From the NCBI GenBank assembly GCA_018388625.1, contig CP074402.1, positions 5,456,001-5,520,000 on the forward strand: DNA of 64,000 bases, in the 5' to 3' direction. Shown one piece after another: positions 9,346 to 21,020 of the stretch (within the stretch, counting starts at the first letter, position 1; every line of letters starts with the position of its first letter). The notes beneath the pieces were generated by a model. It saw nothing but the letters and a program-made list of their open reading frames with translations. It did no database searches and had not been told where the DNA came from. Both the position numbers and the translations under genes were made by a program. This DNA is from Nocardiopsis eucommiae. Its GTDB lineage: Bacteria; Actinomycetota; Actinomycetes; Streptosporangiales; Streptosporangiaceae.

Positions 9346-10272
9346 TCACTCCGTGGCGGGCTCCGCCCCGCCGGAGCGCTCGCGCACCGACTCCACGATC
9401 GCGGAGAAGTCCCGGGGCTCACCGTCCAGGCCCTCCACGAAGGCCCGGTAGACCTCGGCGGCCCGGCTCCCGACCAGCGCCTCCACCCCAGTCTCCTCCA
9501 GCGCGTTGGCCGCCAGACCGAGGTCCTTGGCCATCAGCGCCGCCGCGAACCCCGGCCGGTAGCCGTTGTTGGCCGGACTGGTCGGCACCGGACCCGGGAC
9601 CGGACAGTACGAGGTGAGCGACCAGCACTGCCCCGAGGCCGTGGACATCACGTCGTACAGCGCCTGGTGGGTCAGGCCCAGCCGCTCGCCCAGCACGAAC
9701 GCCTCGCTCACGGCGAGCATCGACGCGCCCAGCACCATGTTGTTGCAGATCTTCGCGGCCTGCCCGCCACCCGGGCCACCACAGTGCACGGCCCTGCCGC
9801 CCATCACGTCCAACAGAGGCCGCGCCGTGGCGAGGTCGGCCTCCTCCGCGCCGACCATGAAGGTGAGCGTCCCGCCCTCGGCCCCCGCCACCCCTCCGGA
9901 GACCGGGGCGTCCATGGCCCGGTGCCCGGCCTCCACGGCGGCGGCGTTGGCCGCGCGCGCGTCGGCCACGTCCACGGTGGAGCAGTCCAGGAAGAGCGTT
10001 CCGGGGAGGGCGTCCGCCAGCAGGCCCTCCGAGCCCCCGTCGCCCCGGTAGGCGGCGAGCAGATGGCGACCGCTCGGCAGCATGGTGATGACGACGTCGG
10101 CCCCGGCCACGGCCTCGGCTGCGGACCCGGCCACCCGGACCCCGGCACCGGCCGCCCGCTCCAGCGCCTCGGGGACCAGGTCGTAACCGGTGACGTCGTG
10201 CCCGGCGGCGACCAGGTTGGCGGCCATCGGCCCGCCCATGTTGCCGAGTCCGACGAAGGCGATCGCGGTCAT
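9346..10272 (-). CDS. mmsB: 3-hydroxyisobutyrate dehydrogenase
   Basis: 308 residues. It oxidises 3-hydroxyisobutyrate to methylmalonate semialdehyde with NAD+. Visible features are the Rossmann start AFVGLGNMGGPMAANL, the substrate motif DAPVSGGVAGAEGGTL, and the catalytic lysine in GGGQAAKICNNM. The start ATG overlaps the stop of the hydrolase gene as ATGA, so translation is probably coupled. It is the last gene of the four-gene valine operon. Confidence 0.93.
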   Translation of the reverse strand: MTAIAFVGLGNMGGPMAANLVAAGHDVTGYDLVPEALERAAGAGVRVAGSAAEAVAGADVVITMLPSGRHLLAAYRGDGGSEGLLADALPGTLFLDCSTVDVADARAANAAAVEAGHRAMDAPVSGGVAGAEGGTLTFMVGAEEADLATARPLLDVMGGRAVHCGGPGGGQAAKICNNMVLGASMLAVSEAFVLGERLGLTHQALYDVMSTASGQCWSLTSYCPVPGPVPTSPANNGYRPGFAAALMAKDLGLAANALEETGVEALVGSRAAEVYRAFVEGLDGEPRDFSAIVESVRERSGGAEPATE

Positions 10273-11375
10273 CGCGCACCCCCGTCGGCCGTGGCTGGCG
10301 GTTCGGCGAGGCCGACCGGCCCGTCCGGGGCGGGCGCGAAGGCGCGCTCGACGTCGGCGTCGGTGACCCCCGCCAGCGTGGCCGGGGACCACCGGGGGTC
10401 GCGGTCCTTGTCGATCACCTGCGCGCGGATGCCCTCCGCCAGGTCGGGCCAGGTCAGCGCGGCCGTGGACACCCGGTACTCCTGTTCGAGGACCTCCTCC
10501 AGTCCGGCCAGGCGACGGGCCCGGCGCAGCGCGGCCAGGGTGGTCTTCACGGCGGTCGGGGACTTGGCCCCGATGGTGTCGGCCGCCTTCGCCGCCTCCG
10601 GATCACCGTGCTCGCGCAGTCGCGCCACGATCTCCTCGGCGGTGTCGGCGGAGTAGCAGGCGTCGATCCACCCGCGCCGGGACTCCAGGGGCGCGGCCGG
10701 GACGCCCTCCGCGAAACGGCCCACGGCCTCGGTGACGTCGGCCTCCGTGGCCGCCTCCGTGAGCGCGGAGACGAGGTCGGGCAGGCGCTCGGAGGGCACG
10801 TAGTGGTCGGCCATGCCGGTGTACACCGCGTCCGCCGCGCCGATCGGCGCGCCGGTGAGCGCCAGGTGGGTACCGGTCTCACCGGGCGCCCGCGAGAGCA
10901 GGAACGTGCCGCCGACGTCGGGCACGAACCCGATGGTGGTCTCCGGCATGCCCACCTTGGAGCGTTCGGTGACCACGCGGACCCCGCCGTGCGCGGAGAC
11001 CCCCACGCCCCCGCCCATGACCACGCCGTCCATGAGGGCGACGTAGGGCTTGGGATAGCGGGCGATCTGCGCGTTGAGGTGGTACTCGTCCCGCCAGAAG
11101 TCGGCGGCCTGGCGGTCGCCGTTCACCGCGCTGGCCCGGATGGCGCGGATGTCGCCGCCCGCGCACAGGCCGCGCTCCCCCGCGCCGTCGAGCAGCACCA
11201 CCGCCACGCCCTCGTCCTTCTCCCAGGAGGTGAGGGCGTCCGCGAACGCGCGGACCATGGCGTGGTCGAGGGCGTTGATGGCGCGCGGCCGGTTGAGCGT
11301 GGCTCGGGCGAGCGTGCCCTCCACGCGCAGCAGCACGGAGGCGTCGTCCTCGCCGGTGTTCCTGTCGCTGGTCAT
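10269..11375 (-). CDS. 3-hydroxyisobutyryl-CoA hydrolase (crotonase superfamily)
   Basis: 368 residues. It has the crotonase fold with oxyanion-hole segments GERGLCAGGDIRAI and VMGGGVGVSAHG, and the hydrolase-type motif GMPETTIGFVPDVGGTFLL. The length and long C-terminal helical region (about residues 250-350) fit HIBCH-type hydrolases, not simple enoyl-CoA hydratases. It releases 3-hydroxyisobutyrate for mmsB. The start codon overlaps the preceding acyl-CoA dehydrogenase stop (TGATG). Confidence 0.88.
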   Translation of the reverse strand: MTSDRNTGEDDASVLLRVEGTLARATLNRPRAINALDHAMVRAFADALTSWEKDEGVAVVLLDGAGERGLCAGGDIRAIRASAVNGDRQAADFWRDEYHLNAQIARYPKPYVALMDGVVMGGGVGVSAHGGVRVVTERSKVGMPETTIGFVPDVGGTFLLSRAPGETGTHLALTGAPIGAADAVYTGMADHYVPSERLPDLVSALTEAATEADVTEAVGRFAEGVPAAPLESRRGWIDACYSADTAEEIVARLREHGDPEAAKAADTIGAKSPTAVKTTLAALRRARRLAGLEEVLEQEYRVSTAALTWPDLAEGIRAQVIDKDRDPRWSPATLAGVTDADVERAFAPAPDGPVGLAEPPATADGGAR

Positions 11376-12512
11376 CAGGCGGCCCCGGTGAGTCGTCGAG
11401 CGATGATGAGGCTCATGATCTCGTTGGTTCCTTCCAGGATTCGGTGCACCCGCAGGTCGCGCACGATCTTCTCAATGCCGTACTCCGTGAGGTAGCCGTA
11501 CCCCCGTGGAGCTGGAGGGCCTGGTCCGCGACGGTGTACCCGGCCTCGGTGGCGAACCGCTTGGCCATCGCGCACAGGTGCGCGGCCTCGGGGTCCCCGT
11601 CGTCCAGGGCGCCCGCCGCCCGCCACAGCAGGGAGCGGGCGGCCTCCAGTTCGGTGGCCATCTCCGCGAGCCGGAACCGCAGCGCCTGGGCGTTGATCAG
11701 CGGGGCGCCGAAGGCCTCGCGGCTCCCCAGGTAGGCGGTGCTGCGCTCCAGGGCGGCCAGGGCGCCGCCGAGCGAGCAGGCGGCGATGCCGAGGCGCCCG
11801 CCGTTGAGCCCGTTCATCGCGATCCGGAAGCCGTCGCCCTCGCCTCCCAGGAGGCGGTCGGCGGGCAGCCGGACCCCGTCCATGAGCACCTGACGGGTGG
11901 GTTGGGCGTTCCAGCCCATCTTGGCCTCGTCGGCACCGAACGACACCCCCGGGTCGTCGCGGTGCACGACGAACGCGGAGATCCCGGCCGCGCCGACGCC
12001 ACCGGTGCGCGCCATCACCACGTACACCTCGGAGACGCCCGCGCCGGAGATGAACTGCTTGGACCCGGTGAGCACGTAGGCGTCCCCGTCGCGGACCGCC
12101 CGGGTGCTGAGCGCGGCGGCGTCGGAACCGGCGCCGGGTTCGGTGAGGCAGTAGCTGCCCAGGGTCTCCATGGAGCACAGACCCGGCAGCCAGCGGGCGC
12201 GCTGGTCGGCGTCGCCGTAGCGGTCGACCATCCAGGCGACCATGTTGTGGATGGACAGGTACCCGGCCACGGACGGGCATCCGGTGGCCAGGGCCTCGAA
12301 GACCAGGGCGCCGTCGAGCCTGGTCAGCCCGGTGCCGCCGGAGTCCTCGGAGACGTAGAGGCCGCCCATGCCGAGGTCGGCGGCCCTGCGGAGCACGTCG
12401 ACCGGGAAGTGCTTGGTCTGGTCCCAGCCGACAGCGAACGGTGCGAGGTGTTCGTCCGCGAACCCGCGCGCGGTCTCGGCCAGCGCGCGCTGTTCGTCGG
12501 TGATCGCGGCGG

Positions 12513-12516
<4 letters not shown>
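11375..12516 (-). CDS. Isobutyryl-CoA dehydrogenase-like acyl-CoA dehydrogenase (one probable deletion)
   Basis: 380 residues after repair. An FAD-dependent acyl-CoA dehydrogenase: YCLTEPGAGSDAAAL and the C-terminal RILEGTNEIM are family signatures. The operon context (mmsA before, hydrolase and mmsB after) points to isobutyryl-CoA, the valine intermediate. The frame changes near 11508 in a run of five G (QLHGG then YGYLTEYG); one missing G explains it. The GTG start at 12516 overlaps the mmsA stop as GTGA. Confidence 0.88.
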
Positions 12517-14012
<1,496 letters not shown>

Positions 14013-14049
14013 GCGTGTTCGCTCCATCCTCGTGGACCACACGAATCTC

Positions 14050-14150
14050 GGGCCGCGAGCGGTGGCCTGACTTCCGGAGTCTCCCCGGTCACAGTGGCGG
14101 GACCGTGCTGGATTCGCACCAGCTTCCCCGCTCCTCGGCCCCCTCACCAT
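14050..14150 (-). ncRNA. Cobalamin riboswitch upstream of mmsA
   Basis: Read on the minus strand, 14129-14061 gives the canonical core in order: GGGAAGCTGGTGCGAATCC, CAGCACGGTCCCGCCACTGT with the B12 box GCCACTG at 14098-14092, GACCGGGGAGACTCCGG, then AGTCAGGCCACC. The peripheral helices are short. Between it and the mmsA start a small hairpin (TCGTG/CACGA, 14043-14029) abuts the GAGG at 14031-14028, which could link ligand binding to translation. No other minus-strand gene lies between, so mmsA and its operon are the evident target. Confidence 0.85.
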
Positions 14151-14151
14151 A

Positions 14152-14169
14152 TAGTTGGACGTCCTACTA
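14152..14169. promoter_or_regulatory. 18-bp near-perfect palindrome, probable operator
   Basis: TAGTTGGACGTCCTACTA is 16/18 self-complementary and centred on 14160/14161. It lies just upstream of the riboswitch, in the divergent region between mmsA and the MFS gene, where an mmsA promoter would be (AACTATAT on the minus strand). The regulator is unknown. Confidence 0.55.
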
Positions 14170-14330
14170 AATCCAGACCCCGAGGCGACGCGTTGTGGGT
14201 CTCCGGCCCGCGCCGGTCGCCCACGCGGCCCGCGTGCCCCGAGTGGGTCGCGGTTAGCGTGGAGCTGTGTGCCGGTGCCCCCTCTCCGGAGCCACCCGAG
14301 ACACCGGCGCGGAAAGTCGGTGGTCCCCCC

Positions 14331-15609
14331 GTGTCCGACCCCACCCCCGCCCGTCGTCAGCGCCGCTCGGCGGACGTTTCTGGGCCTTCTGGTCCGCGTC
14401 CCTGGCCTCGAACCTGAGCGACGGCGTGGCGATGATCGCCGTCCCGTGGCTGGCGTCCTCCCTGGCCCCCGAGAACGCCGCGCTCGTGGCCGCCGTCGCC
14501 ACCGCGGGCCGACTCCCCTGGCTCCTCCTGGCGCTCCCCGCGGGGTGCTGGTGGACCGCCTGCCCCGGTTCACGCTGATGGTCTCCGCCAACGCGCTGCG
14601 GATGCTGCTCTGGGCGCTGCTGGCCCTGGTGGTGTTCTCCGGCTGGGCCTCGATCCCCCTGCTCGCCGCCTTCGCGTTCTGCTTCGGTGCCCTGGAGGTC
14701 TGCCACGACACCGCCGCCGAGACCACGGTGACGGCGCTGGTCCCCAGGGAACGACTGGAGAGCGCCAACGGACACGTCCGGTCCGGGGCGGTCGTCGCGC
14801 AGGAGTTCGCCGGACGCCCCTTGGGCGGGTTCGTGCTGGCCCTCGGCCTGTTCGCGCCGTTCCTGTTCAACGTCGCCGCGCTGCTGGTGTCGGTGGTGGC
14901 GCTCCTGCGGGTCCGCGCGACCACCCCCGCGACGACCGCAACGCCCTGCCCAACTTCCGCCGGGCGGACGCCGCGCGGTGTGTGGAGCGACGTGGTCGAG
15001 GGCGTGCGGGCCCTGTGGGACCAGCCGCTGCTGCGCTCGGTGGCCGTCATCGCGGTGTTCGTGAACACCGCCTACGCCACCCTGCTCTCCACCCAGGTGC
15101 TGTTCGTCCGCGACGTCCTGGGGCTGGGGTCGACCGGGTTCGGCCTGCTCATGGCCTTCGCCGCGATCGGCGGGGTGATCGGCGGGCAGGTGGTCTCCCG
15201 TCTGCGCTCCGCGCTGCCCCACGGAACCCTGCCGACGTTCTGTCTGGCCGCGAGCGGGCTGCTGTACCTGCTGGTGGCGCTGTTCCCGCTCACCCCCGTG
15301 GTGGCCGGGGTGTATCTCCTCAGCGGCGGCCTGGTGCTGGGCTACGCGGTCGCGATGACCTCCATCCGCCAGCGCGTCACCCCGGACCACCTGCTCGGGC
15401 GCGTGAACGCCGCCATGCGCACGGTCAGCTGGGGCATGAGCGCCGTGGGCATGGCGGCTGGAGGCGTCCTGGTGGCCGTCCTGGCACCCACCCTGGGCCA
15501 GGCTGACGCGCTCCGTGTCCCCTACGCACTGGTGAGCGCGGTCAGTCTGGCGGTGGTGGTGTTCTTCGGCCGCAGGCTGGTCGGTCTGGTGCGCGAGCAC
15601 GACCGGTGA
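14331..15609 (+). CDS. MFS transporter (two probable deletions)
   Basis: About 426 residues and roughly 10-12 helices after repair. The N terminus reads SAPLGGRFWAFWSASLASNLSDGVAMIAVPWLASSL, typical of the major-facilitator group with an enterobactin-exporter-like layout. Later helices include LLRSVAVIAVFVNTAYATLL and a GGVIGGQVVSRL turn. Frame changes fall near 14348 (run of C) and 14541 (run of G: LPAG then VLVDRLPR). The GTG at 14331 is the likely start. The substrate is unknown; it converges with a TetR gene that could regulate it. Confidence 0.75.
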
Positions 15610-15647
15610 GCACGGGATCGGGGCAGGAGGGTCGCGCCCCGATCCGG

Positions 15648-16246
15648 TCATCCCCCGGACGCCCCGAGGGTGCGGAGGAGCCCGTGGGCCTCGTCCACCC
15701 GGGCGGGGTAGGCCTCGGGGCCCTCCGCGAGCCGCATCGCCGTGAGGTCGCAGGCCATGGCGGTGTGGGCCGCCAGGACGGCGACGTTCTCCGCCGTCCC
15801 GGCCTCGGTCAGGGCACCGGCCAGGCGGAGCGCCCTCTGTTGGCGGGTGAGCAGGTAGCGGGATCTGAGGTCGATGCTCTCCCTGAGGAGCCGCACGAGC
15901 ACGGCCGAGTGCGCCGGGGAGAGGGCGGTGGGTCCGCTGGCGGTCGCGGCCTCACGGAGCAGGGCGAGCGCGTCCCCGAGGTCGGTCCCCGGCTTCAGGT
16001 CCGCACGTTCGCGCACGTAGGAGCACATGCGGTCCACCTCGGCGCTGTCGTCGGCGAACAGCACCTGCTGTTTGTCACCGAAGTACCGGAAGAAGGTCGT
16101 GCGGCCGACCTCGGCGCGTTCCGCGATGGCCGCGACCGTCACGTTGTCGAATCCGTGTTCGGCGAAGAGTTGGAAGGCTGCTGACACGATCGTGGCCCTC
16201 GCCTTACGACGTTTGCGAGCGTGGAGCGTGTCCGGGGGTGTTGCAT
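15648..16246 (-). CDS. TetR/AcrR-family repressor (probable deletion near its start)
   Basis: About 199 residues. The N-terminal HTH reads ARATIVSAAFQLFAEHGFDN then VTVAAIAERAEVGRTTFFRYFGDKQQVLF; the C-terminal helical ligand domain is unassigned. The ATG at 16246 is out of frame with the HTH by one base across a CCCCC run; one extra C gives MQHPPDTLHARKRRKARATIV. A 25-bp inverted repeat directly upstream (16258-16282) is a likely autoregulatory operator. Candidate targets are itself and the neighbouring MFS gene. Confidence 0.8.
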
Positions 16247-16257
16247 GAGGCGACCCT

Positions 16258-16282
16258 ATCGAGTGGGAACTCGGTTCTCGAT
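16258..16282. promoter_or_regulatory. Inverted repeat, probable TetR operator
   Basis: Outer arms ATCGAG (16258-16263) and CTCGAT (16277-16282) enclose inner arms GAAC (16267-16270) and GTTC (16274-16277). It lies 12 bases upstream of the tetR start. Confidence 0.5.
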
Positions 16283-16724
16283 GGTACGCGGGACCGGCCA
16301 TTGGGACGGTGGTCCCGAAACGGACCGAGAGACCGAAGGAGCGGGATGTCTTCCGGGCTGGATGACGGGATGTGACCGGCGTTCCGGGGCCTGGGGGCAG
16401 CCTCGGAGCGAACACCGGTAGCCCGGGAGTTTATTGCAAAGTGATCTGGTACCGACAACCGCCTTCCACTCGCCGCAGAACCCTTGCCCGGAAAGGGTTC
16501 CCTCCACACGGAAGTTATCCCTCAACAGGGCCACCATTTCCCCGAGGGCCGAATTCGCCACCCACGGTAAATCGTTCGGGTTCCTAACTATTCACTTGCC
16601 GAGACGTCCGGAACCCGCTCCCGGCGCCTCCTCGACCCTCCCCGCGCGCTCGTCCTCGTGGCTCCCGACGTTCGTCGCACCCCTGTGCCAGAGTGGAGAC
16701 CTGGCTCACATCTTGGAGTTCGTC
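16283..16724. other. 442-bp intergenic region without a supported gene
   Basis: Lower in GC than its surroundings. One hairpin is visible: GAACCCTT at 16478-16485 pairs with AAGGGTTC at 16493-16500. GGAG at 16715-16718 is the ribosome site of the next gene. Otherwise I see nothing assignable. Confidence 0.4.
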
Positions 16725-17827
16725 ATGGCATATCTCCTGGTCATCGGCACGCGCAAGGGGCTCTTCACGGCCCGGAGCGAGGATCGGCGCACATGGGACG
16801 TGACCGGCCCGCACCGGCTCGACGAGGCCAACGACGCCGGGGTGAGTCCCGTCTACGCGGTCGGGATCAACCCGCACACCGGGCGTCTGCTCGTCGGCAC
16901 GGAGAGCTGGCACTTCGGCCCGAGCGTCTGGCACAGCGACGACCTCGGCGCCACGTGGACCGAGCCCCCGGCCCCGCCGATCGCCTTCCCCCAGGACACG
17001 GACGGCTCACTGACCCGTGCCTGGCAGTTCGCCTTCGGCGCCGACCCCGACACCGTGTTCGCCGGGGTGGAGCCGCACGCCCTGTTCAGGTCCTCCGACG
17101 GAGGCGACAGCTTCGAGCTGGTCCGCGCGCTGTGGGACCACCCGCACCGGGTCAACTGGATGCCCGGTGCCGGAGGGGCCGCCATCCACACGATCCTGCC
17201 CGGCACTCTCGGTGTGGGCCACCGGTCGCCCGAGGCGATCACCGTGGCCATGTCCACGGGGGTGTCTACCAGACCGCGGACGACGGGGCGAGCTGGAATC
17301 CGACCAACCGGGGCATCTCCGCGGGGTTCCTCCCCGACGAGGAGCCCGAGTACGGCCAGTGCGTGCACAAGGTCGCCGCCGCCCCGGACGGCTCGTTCTA
17401 CGCGCAGAACCACCACGGCGTCTACCGCAGCGCGGACCCGGCGGCGGACGGGTGGAGCCGGATCGAGGAGGGTCTGCCCACCGACTTCGGCTTCGCCATG
17501 GTCGCGCACCCGCACACCCCGGACACCGCGCTGAACTTCCCGGTGATCAGCCAGGAGGTCCACCTCCCGGCGAAGCACCGCCTGGGCGCCTACCGGACCG
17601 ACGACGGCGGCCGGACGTGGCGGGCGATCAACGAGGGCCTGCCCGAGGAGCCGTACTTCGGGATCGTCCTGCGCGACGCCGCCTGCACGGACGGGGCGGA
17701 GGTGCCCGGCTTCTACTTCGGCACCCGTTCGGGGGACGTGTACGCGACGACGGACGACGACGACCGCTGGCGCCTCGTCGCCGCCCATCTGCCCGACGTC
17801 CTGAGCGTGCGGGCCACGGAGGTGTGA
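16725..17827 (+). CDS. BNR/sialidase-like beta-propeller protein (one probable deletion)
   Basis: About 367 residues. Repeated Asp-box-like units are visible: LFRSSDGGDSFE, VYQTADDGASWNPTN, VYRSADPAADGWSRIE, YRTDDGGRTWRAINEG and VYATTDDDDRWRLVA. These match the BNR/Asp-box propeller fold used by sialidases and many non-enzymatic proteins. No signal peptide is seen, so it is probably cytoplasmic. The frame changes near 17260 in a GGGGG run (MSTG then VYQTADDG). The stop is followed one base later by a MoaD-like gene; the pair looks co-translated. Annotation as exo-alpha-sialidase would over-reach. Confidence 0.72.
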
Positions 17828-17828
17828 G

Positions 17829-18113
17829 ATGCGGGTGACCGTGCACCTGACCAGCGTGCTGCGTGCCGACGCCGAGGGCGCCACCCACGTTCGGGTCGAG
17901 GTCGAGGACGGAACCGCGCTGCGCGGGGTGCTGGACGCGCTGGCCGCCCTCCACCCCGGCCTGGACCGTCGGATCAGGGACGAGCAGGGCGCTCTGCGCC
18001 GCTTCGTGAACGTGTTCGTGGACCAGGACGAGTGCCGCACCGTGGGCGGCCTGGACGCCCCGGTCCGCGACGGAGCGGACGTCCGACTGCTGCCCTCCGT
18101 CGCCGGGGGCTGA
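17829..18113 (+). CDS. MoaD/ThiS-family ubiquitin-like protein
   Basis: 94 residues with a beta-grasp pattern (MRVTVHLTSVLR, VRVEVEDGTALRGVLDALAALHPGL, VNVFVDQDE, VRLLPSVAGG). It ends in Gly-Gly, the site adenylated and thiolated in sulfur carriers. No E1-like or molybdopterin synthase gene is adjacent; its only partner is the BNR-propeller gene immediately upstream. Ribosome site GGAGG lies six bases before the ATG. Its role is therefore open: sulfur carrier for an unlinked pathway, or a modifier acting with the propeller protein. Confidence 0.75.
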   Translation: MRVTVHLTSVLRADAEGATHVRVEVEDGTALRGVLDALAALHPGLDRRIRDEQGALRRFVNVFVDQDECRTVGGLDAPVRDGADVRLLPSVAGG

Positions 18114-18118
18114 ACGGC

Positions 18119-18156
18119 CGGGCCCGGGCCGGAGCACCTGCTCCGGCCCGGGCCCG
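18119..18156. terminator. Perfect 18-bp hairpin, bidirectional terminator
   Basis: 18119-18136 is the exact reverse complement of 18139-18156, leaving a 2-base loop (effectively 4). It starts six bases after the moaD-like stop. Confidence 0.7.
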
Positions 18157-18219
18157 TCGAAGTGAGGGCACCGCCCCCGCGAACGGACGCCCCGCCCCGG
18201 GCCGCCTCCCGGCTCCCGG

Positions 18220-19615
18220 TCAGGGGAGGAGGCCCCGCCCGGGTCCGTGGCGTCGCGGGCTCCGATTCCGGCGGCGTCGCGGACTCCGGTGGCGTCAGGG
18301 GCTCCGGAGCGGGAGTCCGTGGGCCGGGTGGCGCCCGGAACGGTCTCCGTGGGGCCGGGTGACTCGGGCACGGTCCCGCCGTGGCGCGCGTCCTGCGGGT
18401 CGGCGACCGGGGAGGAGGCGGTGACCGCCTCCGGAGCACGGCGCATCGGCATGGGACGCAGGTAGGTCAGGCTGCGCCAGATCCACTCCACCGGCCCCAG
18501 CCTGAAGCGCCCCAGCCACCAGCGGGCGAACAGGGCCATCACCACGAAGTAGACGGCGGCGACCCCGTACTGCGCCAGGAGCGGGATCTCGCCCTCGAAC
18601 GGCTTCATGGTCAGCAGGAACACAGTGGTGCTGCCCAGGTAGACGGTGAGCGTCATCCGCCCCAGCGGGGCCAGGGCGCCCAGGGCGCGCCCCGCCGTCC
18701 GACCACGCGCGACCAGCCACCACACCAGGCCCAGGTAGATCAGGGCGCCGCCCAGGCCACTGAGGGCCGCCCCGAAGGAGGTCATCATGTCGGAGCCGGG
18801 GTGGATCACCGGCATGCCGTCCGCGTTCATCACGGGGACGCCGTCGGCGTCGAACTCCATGGGGAAGAACAGGTCCGAGCCGAACAGGAACAGCAGACCG
18901 AGCAGCTCCCCCACCAGCCCCGCGCCCACCATGCGCACCGGGAGCCGGGTGGGCTGGCCCTCGTGCTCCGGGGCCAACTCGGGCCTGCGGGCCAGCCACA
19001 CGCCCACGCAGAAGAACCCGAGGGTCTGCGGGACGAGGGTGACCAGGATGCTCATTTCGTGGCCCGGGATCACCGTGCCGAGGGCGTACTCGATGACCGG
19101 GGCGGTGACGAACAGCGCCACCGCGAACCACAGCGGCCGAGTCCCCCGCCCCGCCAGCAGGAACGGCATCAGCGGAGCGAGCAACAGCGCGGCCAGCGAG
19201 TAGTGGACGAGGATGTCGCCGGAGAACACCAGCAGGTGGGGCACCCCGAAGAGCAGTCCCAGGAACACGTAGCGCCGCACCATGACGCTCATCGGGCGTC
19301 CCCCGCGCCGGGTCGCGGCCCGCCACGCCAGGACGGCGCCGACGCCCAGCAGCACCATGAGCAGCGCGCGGGCCTTGCCGGACATCAACAGGCCCAACGC
19401 CCCGTCGACGACCGAGGCGAGCGTGCTCTGCTCGATCACCCCGGCGCGCTCGGCGGGGAAGACGACGACGGTCACGTTCATCGCCACCACGCCGATCATC
19501 GCCAGCGCGCGGGTCACGTCCAGGAGCGGCATCCGGCGTCCGGGAACGCCCGTGGGCGTCCCCCTGGCGGCGGTGCGGTGGCCGGGACTCCGGCCGGGGT
19601 CGATGCGATGGTCAC
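18220..19615 (-). CDS. DUF418-type multi-pass membrane protein (two probable deletions)
   Basis: About 465 residues with roughly ten helices. The start RRMPLLDVTRALAMIGVVAMN, the middle FGVPHLLVFSGDILVHYSLAAL and the end GPVEWIWRSLTYLRPMPMRR are typical of the DUF418/acyltransferase-like membrane family. GTG 19615 has AGGAGG five bases upstream but requires one extra G in the GGGGG at 19560-19564. The low-complexity Asp/Ala/Thr-rich tail runs past a terminator and into the next gene on the other strand unless one more base is restored near 18235, giving a TGA at 18220. The 3' end is therefore uncertain. Function unknown. Confidence 0.65.
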
Positions 19616-19797
19616 TGGTTCCTCCTCTGGGTCACGGAACCAGCGTCGCCCGGCGGTCCGTCGCCGCACATCGACCGAAGAGCCGAACCCCGACGGGCCC
19701 GGGGTCAGCCTTTCGGCCCCTCCCCGCTCCCACCCCCGCCGAGCGTCGTTCCTTTGACCGATGCACGGCCGCCGGACCACGGCCTAACCTGGTCGGC

Positions 19798-21020
19798 ATG
19801 CTCCACATCTCGGCTCTGACCAGGCTCGTCGCCACCGTTGACGGTCGGTCGCGGGCGCTTCCCCATCTTGTGGCGTTCGCCCTGACGGCGGGGACGCTCC
19901 TGCTGTGGGCCATCGACGTGCGGATGGCGGCGGATATCTCCACCCACCCGGACTGGCCCGGCCCGCCCTCCTCCGCGATGGACTTCGCGGGCTGCGTCTC
20001 CGGGGCGCTGTGCGTGCTCCTCGTCGCCCTGGTCGCGCGGCCCTCGGCCGGCCCCTCGCGACCCTGGCCGCCGCAGTGGCCGGGCCCACGGCCGTGACGG
20101 TCGTGTCGGTGCTGCTCTGGCCGCTGCCCAAGGGAATCTTCGGCTACCCGATCACCATGTCCGAGGGCGTGGGGATGCTCGTGCTCCTGGGCCTGGCCGC
20201 GTACCGCTGCCGGGGCTGGCAGATCGCCGTGGCCGTGCTCATGACCTTCGGCGCCACCTACTCCGACTACCTGCGTGAGCCCTTCGACCTCGGCCCGTCC
20301 ACCCCGTTGCTCGCGGTCGTGGCCGGGCTGGCCCCCGGCCTGTACCTGCGCTGGCGCCGGGCCGAGCGCACCGCCGACGTGGAGCGGGTCCGCGCGGCGG
20401 AGCGGCTGGCCATCGCCCGCGACCTGCACGACGTGGTGGCCCACGAGGTCACCGGGATCGTGGTGCAGACCCAGGCCCTGCGGCACATCGCGGAACGCGA
20501 CCCGGGGGCGGTGCGGGCGGCCCTGCCGGAGATCGAGGCGGCGGGCACCCGGGCCCTGGAGTCGATGCGGGGGATGGTCACCCGCCTGCGGGACCCGGGC
20601 GAGGCCCCGCTGGCTCCCGGCCCCGCCGAGGGCCTGGACGCGCTCGCCGCCCCGGCCGCGCCCGGGCGGCCCGAGGTGGCCGTGCACGTGTCGGGGCCGG
20701 TCGCGGAGCTGCCTCCGGAGGTGGGCACGGCGGTGCTGCGGATCGCCCAGGAGTCGGTGACCAACGCGCTGCGCTACGCCCGGGGCGCCACCCGGGTGAG
20801 CGTGGTCGTGACGGCCCAGGAGCGCGAGGTGGAGCTGCGCGTCCAGGACGACGGCCGGGGCGCGGGCATCCCCGTGGGCGGCGGGCACGGGCTGGTGGGC
20901 ATGGCCGAGCGCGCCCGCCTCCTCGGCGGTGACCTGACCGCGGGACCCGACGGCGTGGGGCAGGGTTGGACGGTGCGGGGAACCATCCCCGCCCAGCGCG
21001 GAGGGGAAGACCGGGGTTGA
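19798..21020 (+). CDS. NarL-type sensor histidine kinase (one probable deletion)
   Basis: About 407 residues. An N-terminal membrane region of several helices (HLVAFALTAGTLLLWAIDV and later VVSVLLWPLPKGIFG) precedes a HisKA_3 dimerisation segment with the phosphorylated His in ARDLHDVVAHEVTGIVVQ, then a HATPase domain (N-box ESVTNALRYA, G-boxes DDGRGAGIP and GHGLVGMAERA). The frame changes near 20052 in a C-rich run. The stop overlaps the response-regulator start. Signal unknown. Confidence 0.87.

Noticed and set aside
14101..14130. GGATTCGCACC-like segment as a tRNA T-arm
   Set aside because: Read on the other strand it is the conserved core of a cobalamin riboswitch; no cloverleaf can be drawn.
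17628..18219. Continuation of the DUF418 frame through the 18-bp hairpin into antisense of the MoaD-like gene
   Set aside because: It crosses a strong terminator and has no conserved sequence; more likely a lost base hides the stop near 18220.
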